This document shows, one piece after another, positions 15,017 through 23,628 of a stretch of 37,574 nucleotides of DNA (its first letter is position 1; each line of letters opens with the position of its first letter). The notes under the pieces were generated by a model. It searched no databases, was not told where the DNA came from, and saw only the letters and a list, made by a program, of their open reading frames with translations. A program made the position numbers and the translations under genes. Source of the DNA: an uncultured Saprospiraceae bacterium (lineage in GTDB: Bacteria; Bacteroidota; Bacteroidia; Chitinophagales; Saprospiraceae); the NCBI GenBank assembly GCA_937923345.1, contig CAKZVJ010000080.1, positions 1 to 37,574 on the forward strand, given 5' to 3'.

Positions 15017-15772
15017 ATGAAAACGAGTACTAAGGTTTTGTTTGGAGGATTAGCTACTATTTTATTCGTGGCGATTACGGTTATGGCCATCGGTCGAGCG
15101 AATATGAAGTTGATTACTAGAGCAGATTGCAATGAGCTCCCTAGGACTACCAAGTCGCTACAGTTTGAGTTTTCCGCGATAGACATCAGTCATAATGTAG
15201 AGGCGATATTGCAGCAAGGTGATTTTAAGGTAGAGATAGATGCTGTGGAGGCTGCTATGCCCCATATCAATCACCATGTAGAAAATGGTGTCTTGAAATT
15301 ATATTTAGAAAATAATATGACTCATGAAGGAGTAGGCTGCCCGATAAATGTTGTGATAACGGCTCCACTATTGGACGCTATATACCTATCACATGGTTCA
15401 AAGATAACAAACTCAGAAAGGTATGAGACGCCAAATCTAGAGATCGAAGCCGCTCACGGATGCTTGGTAGACTTGACTGTGAAAACAGGAAATTTGAAAA
15501 CTACTGCAAGCCACTCCGCTACGATAGCTATAGCAGGCGAGGTGAACAATCTAGATGCCGCAGCTAGCCATTCTTCTCAAATCCAATTGCCGAAGGCTCA
15601 GATAAAAATGGCTAGCGTGGACCTGTCACATTCCTCCACGGCTACGATAAAGGCGGATACGATATCTCATGCGTACATGGCACACAGTTCTATGCTGCAT
15701 TATATCGGCGATGCAGTGATTGGTAGTATTGATGCGCAACATTCTAGTGGCATAAAAAAGGTGGCTGAGTAG
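15017..15772 (+). CDS. GIN-domain (DUF2807) exported protein
   Basis: A 251-residue protein with an N-terminal hydrophobic signal or anchor (residues 7-25) and a DUF2807 'head GIN' domain of about 200 residues. The domain shows the repeating beta-helix pattern of that family: LSHGSKITNS, AAHGCLVDLTVKTG, ASHSATIAIAGEV, AASHSSQIQLPKA, LSHSSTATIKAD, AQHSSGIKKV. Such proteins are envelope-located and often sit beside GntR/ABC modules in Bacteroidota, as here. It lies 35 nt after the GntR gene, probably last in the operon. The 'autotransporter adhesin' label used in databases has little experimental basis. Confidence 0.85.
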   Translation: MKTSTKVLFGGLATILFVAITVMAIGRANMKLITRADCNELPRTTKSLQFEFSAIDISHNVEAILQQGDFKVEIDAVEAAMPHINHHVENGVLKLYLENNMTHEGVGCPINVVITAPLLDAIYLSHGSKITNSERYETPNLEIEAAHGCLVDLTVKTGNLKTTASHSATIAIAGEVNNLDAAASHSSQIQLPKAQIKMASVDLSHSSTATIKADTISHAYMAHSSMLHYIGDAVIGSIDAQHSSGIKKVAE

Positions 15773-15836
15773 AAAAGGGGTATGAAGTTATTAGCCTATA
15801 CAAGATCTTGATCAAGGTACCCTGTATTCTATATTG

Positions 15837-15916
15837 GGGCCATGCCGGACTATCGTCGGCACCGTGTCGTCCGCTAATACCGACAAAAAAGTCGGTGCCG
15901 CTACCACCACTTGTCC
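15837..15916 (+). repeat. family C structured repeat, short variant C3
   Basis: It starts GGGCCATGCCG like C1 and C2 and carries hairpin 1 (GCC-GAC-TATC-GTCGGC with one bulge) and a hairpin CCGAC-AAAAAA-GTCGG matching hairpin 3. It ends CACTTGTCC, the same tail as the others. The long hairpin 2 is absent. Downstream to about 15970 it continues with GC-rich sequence including GCGAC-CA-GTCGC, which may also belong to the element. It lies between the GIN gene and corA, which converge here, so it might serve as a transcription barrier. Confidence 0.65.
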
Positions 15917-16007
15917 TGCTCCCTACGGTCGACTCGCTTTGTGGTCTGCGACCAGTCGCGCTGGCTGGTATATCGTTCACCAAATACTCTGAGTAGCTCC
16001 GAAAAAA

Positions 16008-17108
16008 TTAAAACCAATTTTTCTTTTTGAACCAAAAAATGAGACCTGCGGCTATGATAAACATCACTGTCAAGAGGACGAAATACCCATACTTAAATTG
16101 TAACTCGGGAATATGCGTAAAATTCATACCGTAGAGTCCTGCCAAAAAAGATAGCGGAACAAAAATAGTGGTGATGATGGTGAGCACTTGCATTACCTTA
16201 TTCATCTTGAAACTAATTTCAGAAAGATACAAGTCTTGCAGACCGTTAAGCACATCTCTGTAGGTCTCTACCATATCCATCAGTTGGATAGTATGATCAT
16301 ATAAGTCTCGTATGAATAGCAGTGTTCTGTCATCAATAAAATCAATCTCGGATTTTGAAAATCGATTGACTGCTTCGCGAGTAGGTGCGATACTTTTTCG
16401 AACGATGAGTAGTTCTTTTTTTAATTCGTGGATTTTAGCTTTTAGGTTTTCATCTGGATTTTCACTAATACTGCTTTCCAGATTTTCGATGACGCCTTCT
16501 ACTTGATCAAGAATGACATAGTAGTTGTCAATAATGAAATCAAGCAGGGCATACGCAAGGTAGTCCGTACCTCTAGTTCGAATGCGTCCATTATTGATTT
16601 TGATTCTTTCTCTGACGCCAAAATAAAGATCACTATCGGTCTCCTGAAAAGAGAGTAAAAGTCCATGTCTAAAGAAGATAGATACTTGTTCAGTATGTAC
16701 TCGAAGTGTTTTTTCGTCAAAGGAGAGCGCTTTTGTGATGAATATAAGGCCATTTTCATATTCATCAAATTTGGGTCTTTGATGTATGTCAACTATATTT
16801 TCCAGGGCTAAGGGATGAATATTGAAAGTCTCTCCTAGCGTTTTTATTAGAGTAGTATCATGTAAGCCTCTGATGTCATACCAGTTGATTTTATCCTTTG
16901 ACAATTGATTGATGATAATTTGATTTTGATTGTCTAGTGTTTCTTCCTCTAGGCTTTGATTGTCATATTGTAGATGATGAATGTTGATTTTTTCTACTTT
17001 TTGATTTCCCGTGAAGACTACAGAGCCAGGCGCTATACCTTTGTTTTTTAGGCTATTTTTACGTATCGTTTTTTTTGCGTTGGCAGATTTATTTTTTTTC
17101 CTTTTCAT
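16008..17108 (-). CDS. corA: magnesium/cobalt transporter CorA
   Basis: A 366-residue divalent-cation channel, homopentameric in the family. A basic N-terminus and a large cytoplasmic alpha/beta domain lead into a long stalk helix. Two C-terminal transmembrane segments follow, with the diagnostic GMN motif at residues 327-329 (LAGLYGMNFTHIPE) between them and the basic tail WFKKKNWF at the end. The ATG at 17108 is the natural start. No TAnnTTTG box is evident close upstream. It stands alone and converges on the GIN operon. Confidence 0.95.
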   Translation of the reverse strand: MKRKKNKSANAKKTIRKNSLKNKGIAPGSVVFTGNQKVEKINIHHLQYDNQSLEEETLDNQNQIIINQLSKDKINWYDIRGLHDTTLIKTLGETFNIHPLALENIVDIHQRPKFDEYENGLIFITKALSFDEKTLRVHTEQVSIFFRHGLLLSFQETDSDLYFGVRERIKINNGRIRTRGTDYLAYALLDFIIDNYYVILDQVEGVIENLESSISENPDENLKAKIHELKKELLIVRKSIAPTREAVNRFSKSEIDFIDDRTLLFIRDLYDHTIQLMDMVETYRDVLNGLQDLYLSEISFKMNKVMQVLTIITTIFVPLSFLAGLYGMNFTHIPELQFKYGYFVLLTVMFIIAAGLIFWFKKKNWF

Positions 17109-17410
17109 TGAGCACGACTTTAACCTTTTGAGAATTTATGTATTCCTTATTTTATCTGCTTAGTTGCATTAAATAAATCTATGGAAAACTGTATTTTGGA
17201 TTAGATAATGAAAATAGATACCGTGTTATTTTTGGAGACTTAAGGCTAATATACAATTAATTGTTTCAGTTTGTTCATTTAATAAAAACGTACAAAATTG
17301 ATACTGACCATTGCATATGTTAGGGATATTTATTTTTAAAAATTTAGGACCAATAATTTCATTGGAATTCCAATGAGATAAGATATATTTCATCAATTAA
17401 AAAGTAAATA
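17109..17410. other. AT-rich divergent intergenic region (corA / mscS)
   Basis: About 300 bp without a gene. It holds an 18-bp perfect palindrome at 17359-17376 and, on the plus strand, a TATTTTTG box at 17227-17234. That box lacks a well-spaced -33 element and is far from the ATG. I see no further hairpin, repeat or small gene. Confidence 0.5.
17359..17376. promoter_or_regulatory. 18-bp perfect palindrome upstream of the MscS gene
   Basis: TCATTGGAATTCCAATGA is a perfect 18-bp palindrome, 35 nt before the ATG of the MscS-like gene. It has no loop and no T-tract, so it resembles a dimeric repressor or activator site rather than a terminator. The binding protein is unknown, and none encoded nearby is an obvious candidate. 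Confidence 0.5.
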
Positions 17411-18265
17411 ATGCAAGTGTATTTTGAGTATCCATTATTAATATGTATTTCTTTTATCGGAGCTTGGTTAGTTTCTGTATTTTTGAGAAGAACAATAGAT
17501 TTCTTTATTGATAGAAATAGTAAAATTTTACAAGCTGATCCTACAAATTTTATATTTTTAAAGAACTCTGTAAGCTTTGTTTGTTATGGTATAGCATTGT
17601 TTTGGGTTTTTGCAAAAATTCCTTATTTCAATGACCTGGGTACTGCCATTTTTGCCAGTGCAGGTGTATTAGCAGCGATAGTCGGATTTGCCTCGCAAAA
17701 AGCATTCTCCAATATAGTGGGCGGAGTCTTTATTCTAATTTTCAAACCATTTAGAGTGGGAGATAGAATCGAAACGGCTAGTGGGAAACTTGGGATAGTA
17801 GAAGAGATTACGCTCAGACATACTATTATTAGAGACTTTGAATTTCGGAGAATTATCATCCCTAATAACCATATGAGCGACGAAACTATTGTGAATAGTA
17901 CAATAACGGATAAAAAAATTAGAAAACATATAAATATTGGAATTTCTTATGATGCAGATCTAGATAAGGCAGAGAGATTGATTCGTGAAGTGATAGAAAA
18001 CCATCCATTATTTATAGACAACAGGACTGATGCAGAAAAGGCGGCAAACAAGGAGGCTGTACCTATTAAGTTGATAAGCCTTGGCGATTTTAGTGTGAAT
18101 TTACGTCTTTTTGTCTGGGCATTAGATTCAGACTCCGCACTTGAATTGCATTGGAGTTTTTTGAAGCTTATAAAAAGTAAATTTGATGAACATAATATTG
18201 AAATTCCCTACCCGTACCGAACACTAGTATTAAAGGATAAGGTAATTGTTAAAAATGAGCCATAG
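17411..18265 (+). CDS. MscS-family mechanosensitive ion channel
   Basis: A 284-residue small-conductance mechanosensitive channel. Three N-terminal hydrophobic segments (about residues 5-25, 50-68 and 74-97) end in the pore helix FASAGVLAAIVGFASQKAFSN. The conserved beta domain follows (GGVFILIFKPFRVGDRIE...GIVEEITLRHTIIRD) with the PNNHMSDETIVNS motif, then the alpha/beta C-terminal domain. The length is that of E. coli MscS, with no extra sensor domain. It would release solutes on osmotic downshock. A universal-stress-like gene follows 57 nt later. Confidence 0.92.
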   Translation: MQVYFEYPLLICISFIGAWLVSVFLRRTIDFFIDRNSKILQADPTNFIFLKNSVSFVCYGIALFWVFAKIPYFNDLGTAIFASAGVLAAIVGFASQKAFSNIVGGVFILIFKPFRVGDRIETASGKLGIVEEITLRHTIIRDFEFRRIIIPNNHMSDETIVNSTITDKKIRKHINIGISYDADLDKAERLIREVIENHPLFIDNRTDAEKAANKEAVPIKLISLGDFSVNLRLFVWALDSDSALELHWSFLKLIKSKFDEHNIEIPYPYRTLVLKDKVIVKNEP

Positions 18266-18322
18266 AATTCTTATGTTGTGCTTACCTACTTTATCTTTTT
18301 TAAAATAAAACAGTCAATTCAT

Positions 18323-19141
18323 ATGAAACACCTGCTTCTGATTGCTAATTTATCTATCGATAATAAGTACCTTTTGGAGTATGCCTCAAAATATTGCGAA
18401 CATTATGGTTGTAAATTGCACGTTTTGCATGTAGATCATTATTCTGAGCCCATATTAGTTAGCTCTGCGAAATATTATGATGAAAATGATATTGAATTCT
18501 TAGAGTCACAGCAGGAGAAAGCTGCTAATGAGATTGCAAAAAAAGTTTCGAATGTTCTTGATGTTGACTTTGTCCAGGTTACCATACAAAAGGGTAATCA
18601 AGAGCAAATATTGAACTCATTTTTATCTGATAATTTTATTGATTTAATAATTATCGGGAATAATGATATAGAGAAAGCTTCAGATTTTCAAGATCACAAA
18701 AATATTCTCTTGAACGTGATAGATACACCTCTTTTGATAGTGCCTGATTTAGAAGTTTTTAGTCCTTTAAATGTATTCAATTTTTTAACTGCCTACACAG
18801 AAAAGGACATTGAAAATATTATTCTGCTCTCCAACTTCTTTAGCGAAAGTCGCATTTTGATTTCTCATATGCTTCAGGAGATGGATGAAAGTAAGGTGAA
18901 AGTAGAAAAATGGAAACTTTATCTAAAGTCAAAAATAGATAATAAGATCGAATTTTTGGATGTTGAAGAAGAGGTTCGTGATTATGTTAGAAGAGAAAAT
19001 TTTTCAACCGTAAAAATGTATGATGCATTTGTCTTTACAGCCAAGAAAAGAAATTTTTGGAAACGACTAATAGACCCTAGTACTACTCTGAGTTATCTTG
19101 CAGGTCTTGAAATGCCGAGTATTGTATTTAAAGTACAATAA
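18323..19141 (+). CDS. universal stress protein-like, two-domain
   Basis: A 272-residue cytoplasmic protein. The N-terminal half begins MKHLLLIANLSIDNKYLLEYA and carries the Usp pattern of a long acidic helix followed by LIIIGNN. The C-terminal half (about 140-272) is a weaker second Usp-like fold ending FVFTAKKRNFW...PSIVFKV. The glycine-rich ATP-binding motif G-2x-G-9x-G(S/T) is not well preserved, so nucleotide binding is doubtful. The ATG at 18323 is preferred over a GTG at 18278, which would add 15 hydrophobic residues. It is probably cotranscribed with the MscS gene. Confidence 0.7.
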   Translation: MKHLLLIANLSIDNKYLLEYASKYCEHYGCKLHVLHVDHYSEPILVSSAKYYDENDIEFLESQQEKAANEIAKKVSNVLDVDFVQVTIQKGNQEQILNSFLSDNFIDLIIIGNNDIEKASDFQDHKNILLNVIDTPLLIVPDLEVFSPLNVFNFLTAYTEKDIENIILLSNFFSESRILISHMLQEMDESKVKVEKWKLYLKSKIDNKIEFLDVEEEVRDYVRRENFSTVKMYDAFVFTAKKRNFWKRLIDPSTTLSYLAGLEMPSIVFKVQ

Positions 19142-19189
19142 AGTATATAGGCATATTCAGAAGTAATCGGAGATAGCCCTATATATCAT

Positions 19190-19229
19190 AAAAAAAAGAC
19201 CTTCTACTTTTCAGTAGAAGGTCTTTTTT
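19190..19229. terminator. bidirectional terminator between usp and rfbA
   Basis: An eight-A run, then GACCTTCTACT-TTTC-AGTAGAAGGTC, then six T. The 11-bp perfect stem has an A-tract on the left and a T-tract on the right, so it can stop transcription of the plus-strand usp gene. It could also stop the minus-strand operon ending with rfbA, although that stop codon is about 170 bp away. The rest of 19230-19400 shows nothing further. Confidence 0.9.
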
Positions 19230-19400
19230 GATTGTATTTTTGAACAATAGTATGGTGATTGATTTTAATTAAATGCTGAACATCCCTAATTAGACTCTAT
19301 GAGCTGATTTTGTACAAGCTAGATAATCAAATAATCTCATCGCTTTGGGTATTAATTTTTCTTAAATTACCGAGCTGTTTCTTGAATAAAGAAAAGGATT

Positions 19401-20282
19401 TTACACCATAGTCCTATCATTCTGGTGCAAGAGATTGAGTAGATATTGACCGTATCCACTCTTAATATATTTTTCGCCTAATTTGGCTAACTGAGTTTCA
19501 TCTATAAACCCCATTTTAAACGCTATTTCTTCAATACATCCAATCTTGAGCCCTTGTCTTTCTTCAATTACTTCAATGAATTGGCCTGCTTGGATGAGTG
19601 ACTTATGTGTACCAGTGTCTAGCCAGGCTACACCTCTACTCAATACTCCTACTTTAAGTTTTCCTGCTTCGAGGTAGTGCTTATTCACATCAGTGATTTC
19701 GTATTCTCCTCTTGCTGATGGTTCGAGATTTTTGGCTACTTCTACTACACTATTATCATAGAAGTATAATCCAGGAACTGCATAATTTGATTTCGGTTCT
19801 GTTGGCTTTTCTTCTATGGTTAAGGCTTTTTTGTTTTCATCAAATTCTACAACACCATATCTCTCTGGGTCAGATACCTGGTATGCAAACACAATACCGC
19901 CATCTGGATTGGCACTATCTTGTAGTAAAGTACTAAGGCCATTTCCATAAAATATATTATCCCCCAGTACCAGAGCGACAGAGTCATTCCCGATAAATTC
20001 TTCTCCGAGGACAAAAGCCTGAGCAAGTCCATTTGGGTTGGGCTGTTCTTTATATTGAATAGTGCATCCTATTTCATGACCATTTCCTAATAGTTTTTCA
20101 AAGTTAGGAAGATCTTGTGGTGTAGAAATAATCAAGATGTCTTTGATGCCAGCCATCATCAGGGTGGATAGCGGGTAATAGATCATTGGTTTATCATAGA
20201 CAGGCATAAGCTGCTTACTTACGGCCATAGTCAAGGGGTATAGTCTAGTGCCGAGTCCACCGGCAAGGATAATTCCTTTCAT
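19401..20282 (-). CDS. rfbA: glucose-1-phosphate thymidylyltransferase
   Basis: A 293-residue enzyme that joins dTTP and glucose-1-phosphate to make dTDP-glucose, the first step towards dTDP-rhamnose for surface polysaccharides. The nucleotide-binding signature [18 protein letters not shown] and the substrate loop [19 protein letters not shown] are intact, as are [10 protein letters not shown] and the [20 protein letters not shown] region, and the length is canonical. The rest of a dTDP-rhamnose cluster (rfbB, rfbC, rfbD) is not in this window. It is the last gene of the minus-strand run, 22 nt after the response regulator. Confidence 0.95.
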   Translation of the reverse strand: MKGIILAGGLGTRLYPLTMAVSKQLMPVYDKPMIYYPLSTLMMAGIKDILIISTPQDLPNFEKLLGNGHEIGCTIQYKEQPNPNGLAQAFVLGEEFIGNDSVALVLGDNIFYGNGLSTLLQDSANPDGGIVFAYQVSDPERYGVVEFDENKKALTIEEKPTEPKSNYAVPGLYFYDNSVVEVAKNLEPSARGEYEITDVNKHYLEAGKLKVGVLSRGVAWLDTGTHKSLIQAGQFIEVIEERQGLKIGCIEEIAFKMGFIDETQLAKLGEKYIKSGYGQYLLNLLHQNDRTMV

Positions 20283-20304
20283 GATGATTTATTTTATTGG
20301 ATGA

Positions 20305-20682
20305 TCAAGATTTCGCCAATTGGCGCTCTTGAAAGATTTTCTTTATTCTGAGCACTAGCTCTGTAGGTTTGAAAGGCTTAGCTATAAAATCATTTGCTCC
20401 ACATTTAAAAGCCTCCAAAACAGTTTCTTCTTCTTCTAAAGCAGATATAATAATAACAGGTATATCTAGGTCGAGATCATTGCGCATGTAGTCTACCAGC
20501 TGTAAACCAGTAAGATGTGGCATCATGATGTCGGCTACAAGCAGGTCAGGATTATCTTCTTCTACCATTCGCAGCGCTTCTTTACCATCCTTAGCGGTAA
20601 TCACCGAGAAGCCATTCTTTTTTAATCTAAACTCTAATGATGTGAGTAGCATTTCTTCATCCTCACATACGAGAATTTTCAT
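20305..20682 (-). CDS. single-domain response regulator (REC only)
   Basis: A 125-residue CheY-like receiver with no output domain. The acidic pocket (E7, D8), phospho-acceptor D51 in LVADIMMPHLTG, S80 and K102 in FIAKPFKP are all present. It probably acts by protein contact or as the terminal receiver of a relay fed by the hybrid kinase and the Hpt protein encoded immediately upstream. Spacing to the Hpt gene is 57 nt. Confidence 0.92.
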   Translation of the reverse strand: MKILVCEDEEMLLTSLEFRLKKNGFSVITAKDGKEALRMVEEDNPDLLVADIMMPHLTGLQLVDYMRNDLDLDIPVIIISALEEEETVLEAFKCGANDFIAKPFKPTELVLRIKKIFQERQLAKS

Positions 20683-20739
20683 ATACTTTAAGTTCTTATT
20701 TGAATTTAAAGGTATAAAGAAAATATGGAATTCAACCCA

Positions 20740-21102
20740 TTAGAGACGAGTAAGCTCAATTTTTAACTCTGTCATTACGCGATCTAGATTTGTCTCTAGA
20801 TTAGTCATTAAAGTCGAAATTTCTTCCAATGAGATATTATTTTTAGCGTGTTGCTCAATGGTTTTGTTAGAGTCCGTCATCATGTCGTTACCTACATATG
20901 AAAGTGTAGATTTCATTTTGTGGCTCACAGATGATAGTTCTTCCCAATTGGCAGCTTGTTGTAGAGATCTCATTTTAACGATTTCATCTGGTAGCTCCTC
21001 AATTAACATCTCTAATAAAACTTTCTTCATACTGTCGTCACCGTCAGACATAAGTTCTAAGTACTCAAGATTGATAAACTGATATGCATTATTACTTATC
21101 AT
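20740..21102 (-). CDS. Hpt-domain phosphotransfer protein
   Basis: A 120-residue all-helical protein. The phosphorylatable histidine H61 lies in SHKMKSTLSYVG, the standard Hpt motif, on the second helix. It would shuttle phosphate from the C-terminal receiver of the hybrid kinase to the stand-alone receiver encoded downstream. It starts 91 nt after the kinase stop, in a gap that holds an inverted repeat. Confidence 0.9.
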   Translation of the reverse strand: MISNNAYQFINLEYLELMSDGDDSMKKVLLEMLIEELPDEIVKMRSLQQAANWEELSSVSHKMKSTLSYVGNDMMTDSNKTIEQHAKNNISLEEISTLMTNLETNLDRVMTELKIELTRL

Positions 21103-21145
21103 TGTTCTAGGAATTTATATTTTTAATTGTAACAAATCTATTCAT

Positions 21146-21172
21146 TTGAGTAGATGTTTTGAGTCTACTCAA
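21146..21172. repeat. inverted repeat between kinase and Hpt genes
   Basis: TTGAGTAGA (21146-21154) and TCTACTCAA (21164-21172) are a perfect 9-bp inverted repeat with a 9-nt spacer, in the 91-nt gap between the two genes. There is no T-tract on either strand. It may be an RNA hairpin that tunes the ratio of the downstream genes, or a binding site. Confidence 0.5.
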
Positions 21173-21193
21173 TATACTTGAGTGTAGCAGGTA

Positions 21194-23212
21194 TTAACTA
21201 CCTGATCTTAGCGTTTTGTTTCTTTTTGCTGTGACATAATGGCCTATTTTACTGAATAACTGTTCAGGCTTAAACGGTTTTAATACATAATCATCCATGC
21301 CGTAATCTTTGAACTTATCATCTTCTGCAATATTGGCATGTGCGGTCATAGCTAATATAGGTAGCTCTGCTTTATGCGGTTCCAAATTAGCTCTTATATA
21401 CTGAGTAGCTTCGTAGCCATCCATAATGGGCATTTGGATATCCATAAGAATAATATCGAAGTCAGCTTCCTTGAGTTTTTCTACCCCTAGTTTTCCGTTT
21501 TCAGCTACCACTAGATTGATGTTTGGAAACTGCTTGTTTAGGGTTTTGGTAGCCACCAATCTATTAATCATATGATCTTCACACAGCAGTAAATCGAATG
21601 CAGTTTCTGGATCAAAATCGTCAGCAGTGGGTTTATCAGCAGTGGGTTCGTGTCCCGCTTCATAGATTAAGTCAAAGCTAAACTTAGACCCTACCTGATG
21701 TTCACTTTCTACCCATATTTTTCCTCCTTGGTATTCAATAAGATTTTTGGCGATGGATAAACCAAGCCCTGTACCTTCAAATATCCTATCCTTTGATCGA
21801 ATACGAGTGAATGTTTCAAATATCACTCCAATTTTATCCTTAGGAATACCGATTCCAGTATCTTTTACTTCAAATTGAATATGCCATGAGCCATGACTTT
21901 CGTTGACTACAGACACGGTAATAGTTACTTTGCCCTCGTCGGTAAACTTTATGGCATTTCCGACTAAGTTATATAATATTTGATTCAATCTTAGCGGATC
22001 TCCTTCTAGCCATTGTGGGATAGAGGGGTCTACATTTAGCTCAAGAACAAGATTCTTCTCGTCGACCTTATATTGCATTACATTGATGACATTTTCCATC
22101 AAGGCTTTGAAATCAAAGTTGGTGTAGGTAAATTTAATTTTACCAGCCTGTATCGAAGATATTTCTAGGATGTCATTTACAATCCCTAAAAGCAACTCTG
22201 AAGAGTTCTTTACATTGCTTATGTAATTGTGTTGTTCTTCATTGAGATCGGTTTTTAGCACTAAATTGCTCATCCCAAGGATGGCATTCATAGGTGTTCG
22301 CATTTCATGCGAAACACTTGCTATAAATTGCTCTTTTAGTTTTGAAGTCTGATCTGCAATTTTTCGATCTTGACGCAGCTTTTCAGCCTGCTTACGTTCA
22401 GTGATATCTCTTATAAACCCATTAATGCCGACAAAATTACCGTAGATTAATTGACCTGCAGAAATTAAGCAATTTCTTATAGTCTCATCTTTACATACAA
22501 TGTTAACCTCTTCTTCGACAACGAACTTGCTTTGAAAAACACGGTCTTGGAAGTTTTCCCAGAAATTTCTATTCTCAAATAAGGCTTCTATTTGCAATCC
22601 AAATAATTCAGAATTGTCATACCCCGTAATTACAGAAGTAGACTTATTGAAATCAACTAGCTTCCCTTCATTGTTACAAACGTAAATGGCGTCTTTAGAA
22701 TTGGTGAAAATGTTTTGGTATCTAGTTGTAGCCTCTTCTATCTTTTTGAGATACTTCTTACGCTCGATTGAAAATCGAAGCGTCTTTAGAAACATATTAG
22801 AATCATAATCTCCTTTTGTGAGAAAATCCTGGGCACCCATTTTGAGCGCTTTTAATCCAAGTTGACGATCTTGTTGACCAGTCAATACGATTACATTATT
22901 GTTTGGGAATTGTTTTAGGAGGGTGTTTAGTGTGTCAAATCCAAAGCTATCTGGTAGGCTCAAGTCGAGTAAGATAGCAGCGTAATCGTCTTCTTGCTCA
23001 AGGGCTTTAAGACCTGCGTTAAGAGAGTTTTTAACCACCAACTCACAATGCTTCATGCCAGACTCTACTAACAAGAGTTCTACCATTCTTGCATCAGCAG
23101 CGTTGTCCTCTATCAGCAATATTTTATTTATCTCTGTACTAGACAATTTAGATGCATTATTTTCGCTATTTCCTTCTACCAAGATAGGTTGATATTCTGA
23201 ACTACCCGCCAT
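21194..23212 (-). CDS. hybrid sensor histidine kinase: REC-PAS-HisKA-HATPase-REC
   Basis: A 672-residue soluble hybrid kinase with no membrane segment. Residues 28-150 form a receiver (D83 in LLDLSLPDS, K133). A PAS domain spans about 163-275. The dimerisation helix carries H302 in SVSHEMRTPMNAILG. The ATPase domain has N-box LYNLVGNAIKF, G1 DTGIGIPKDK and G2 GTGLGLSIAKN, and the final receiver at about 540-660 has D591 in LMDIQMPIMDGYE. The N-terminal receiver makes it an input-regulated kinase, and the last receiver needs an Hpt partner, encoded by the next gene. The signal sensed by the PAS is unknown. It lies 67 nt after the 115-residue unknown. Confidence 0.93.
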   Translation of the reverse strand: MAGSSEYQPILVEGNSENNASKLSSTEINKILLIEDNAADARMVELLLVESGMKHCELVVKNSLNAGLKALEQEDDYAAILLDLSLPDSFGFDTLNTLLKQFPNNNVIVLTGQQDRQLGLKALKMGAQDFLTKGDYDSNMFLKTLRFSIERKKYLKKIEEATTRYQNIFTNSKDAIYVCNNEGKLVDFNKSTSVITGYDNSELFGLQIEALFENRNFWENFQDRVFQSKFVVEEEVNIVCKDETIRNCLISAGQLIYGNFVGINGFIRDITERKQAEKLRQDRKIADQTSKLKEQFIASVSHEMRTPMNAILGMSNLVLKTDLNEEQHNYISNVKNSSELLLGIVNDILEISSIQAGKIKFTYTNFDFKALMENVINVMQYKVDEKNLVLELNVDPSIPQWLEGDPLRLNQILYNLVGNAIKFTDEGKVTITVSVVNESHGSWHIQFEVKDTGIGIPKDKIGVIFETFTRIRSKDRIFEGTGLGLSIAKNLIEYQGGKIWVESEHQVGSKFSFDLIYEAGHEPTADKPTADDFDPETAFDLLLCEDHMINRLVATKTLNKQFPNINLVVAENGKLGVEKLKEADFDIILMDIQMPIMDGYEATQYIRANLEPHKAELPILAMTAHANIAEDDKFKDYGMDDYVLKPFKPEQLFSKIGHYVTAKRNKTLRSGS

Positions 23213-23279
23213 TTAGTCAATTTAATGATTTACTCTTTTTGACCAATACGCTAAAACACCTGTAAATAAAGGGTTTTAC

Positions 23280-23627
23280 CTAGTCTATGGGTATAAATAC
23301 AAATTTCGAGCCTAAATCTTCTATTACAAATAAGCAGTAAAAGTCTTCAGGGTCTTTATATATCTTTCTGAATTCGTTGATTCTCTCTTGTCTTACCAAT
23401 TTTTTGGTGGTAAACTCCTCTAAGGTAGAAATGTATAAATTCCAACCTCCAATATTGGAGGTCGCATCAGCTAACATCACCCCTAGATTGATGGGCTCCT
23501 TTGCGATTACAAAAATAGGGTAGTTGGAAATATCTTGGTTGAATATTTCGTCACTAGCTTTTTCCATTAGTCTACTAGCACTTTTAAGCTCTCTTTTTAT
23601 CTTATTTAATCTACGTTCTGTATCCAT
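23280..23627 (-). CDS. conserved-looking hypothetical protein, 115 residues
   Basis: A soluble alpha/beta protein with no signal peptide or membrane segment. The first 30 residues form a basic amphipathic helix (MDTERRLNKIKRELKSASRLMEKASDEI). A compact domain follows, with YPIFVIAKEPINLGVMLADATSNIGGWNLYISTLEEF and an ending FVIEDLGSKFVFIPID. I cannot name the family. It begins 1 nt after the rlmD stop, so it is almost certainly translated from the same mRNA. Confidence 0.75.
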   Translation of the reverse strand: MDTERRLNKIKRELKSASRLMEKASDEIFNQDISNYPIFVIAKEPINLGVMLADATSNIGGWNLYISTLEEFTTKKLVRQERINEFRKIYKDPEDFYCLFVIEDLGSKFVFIPID

Positions 23628-23628
23628 T

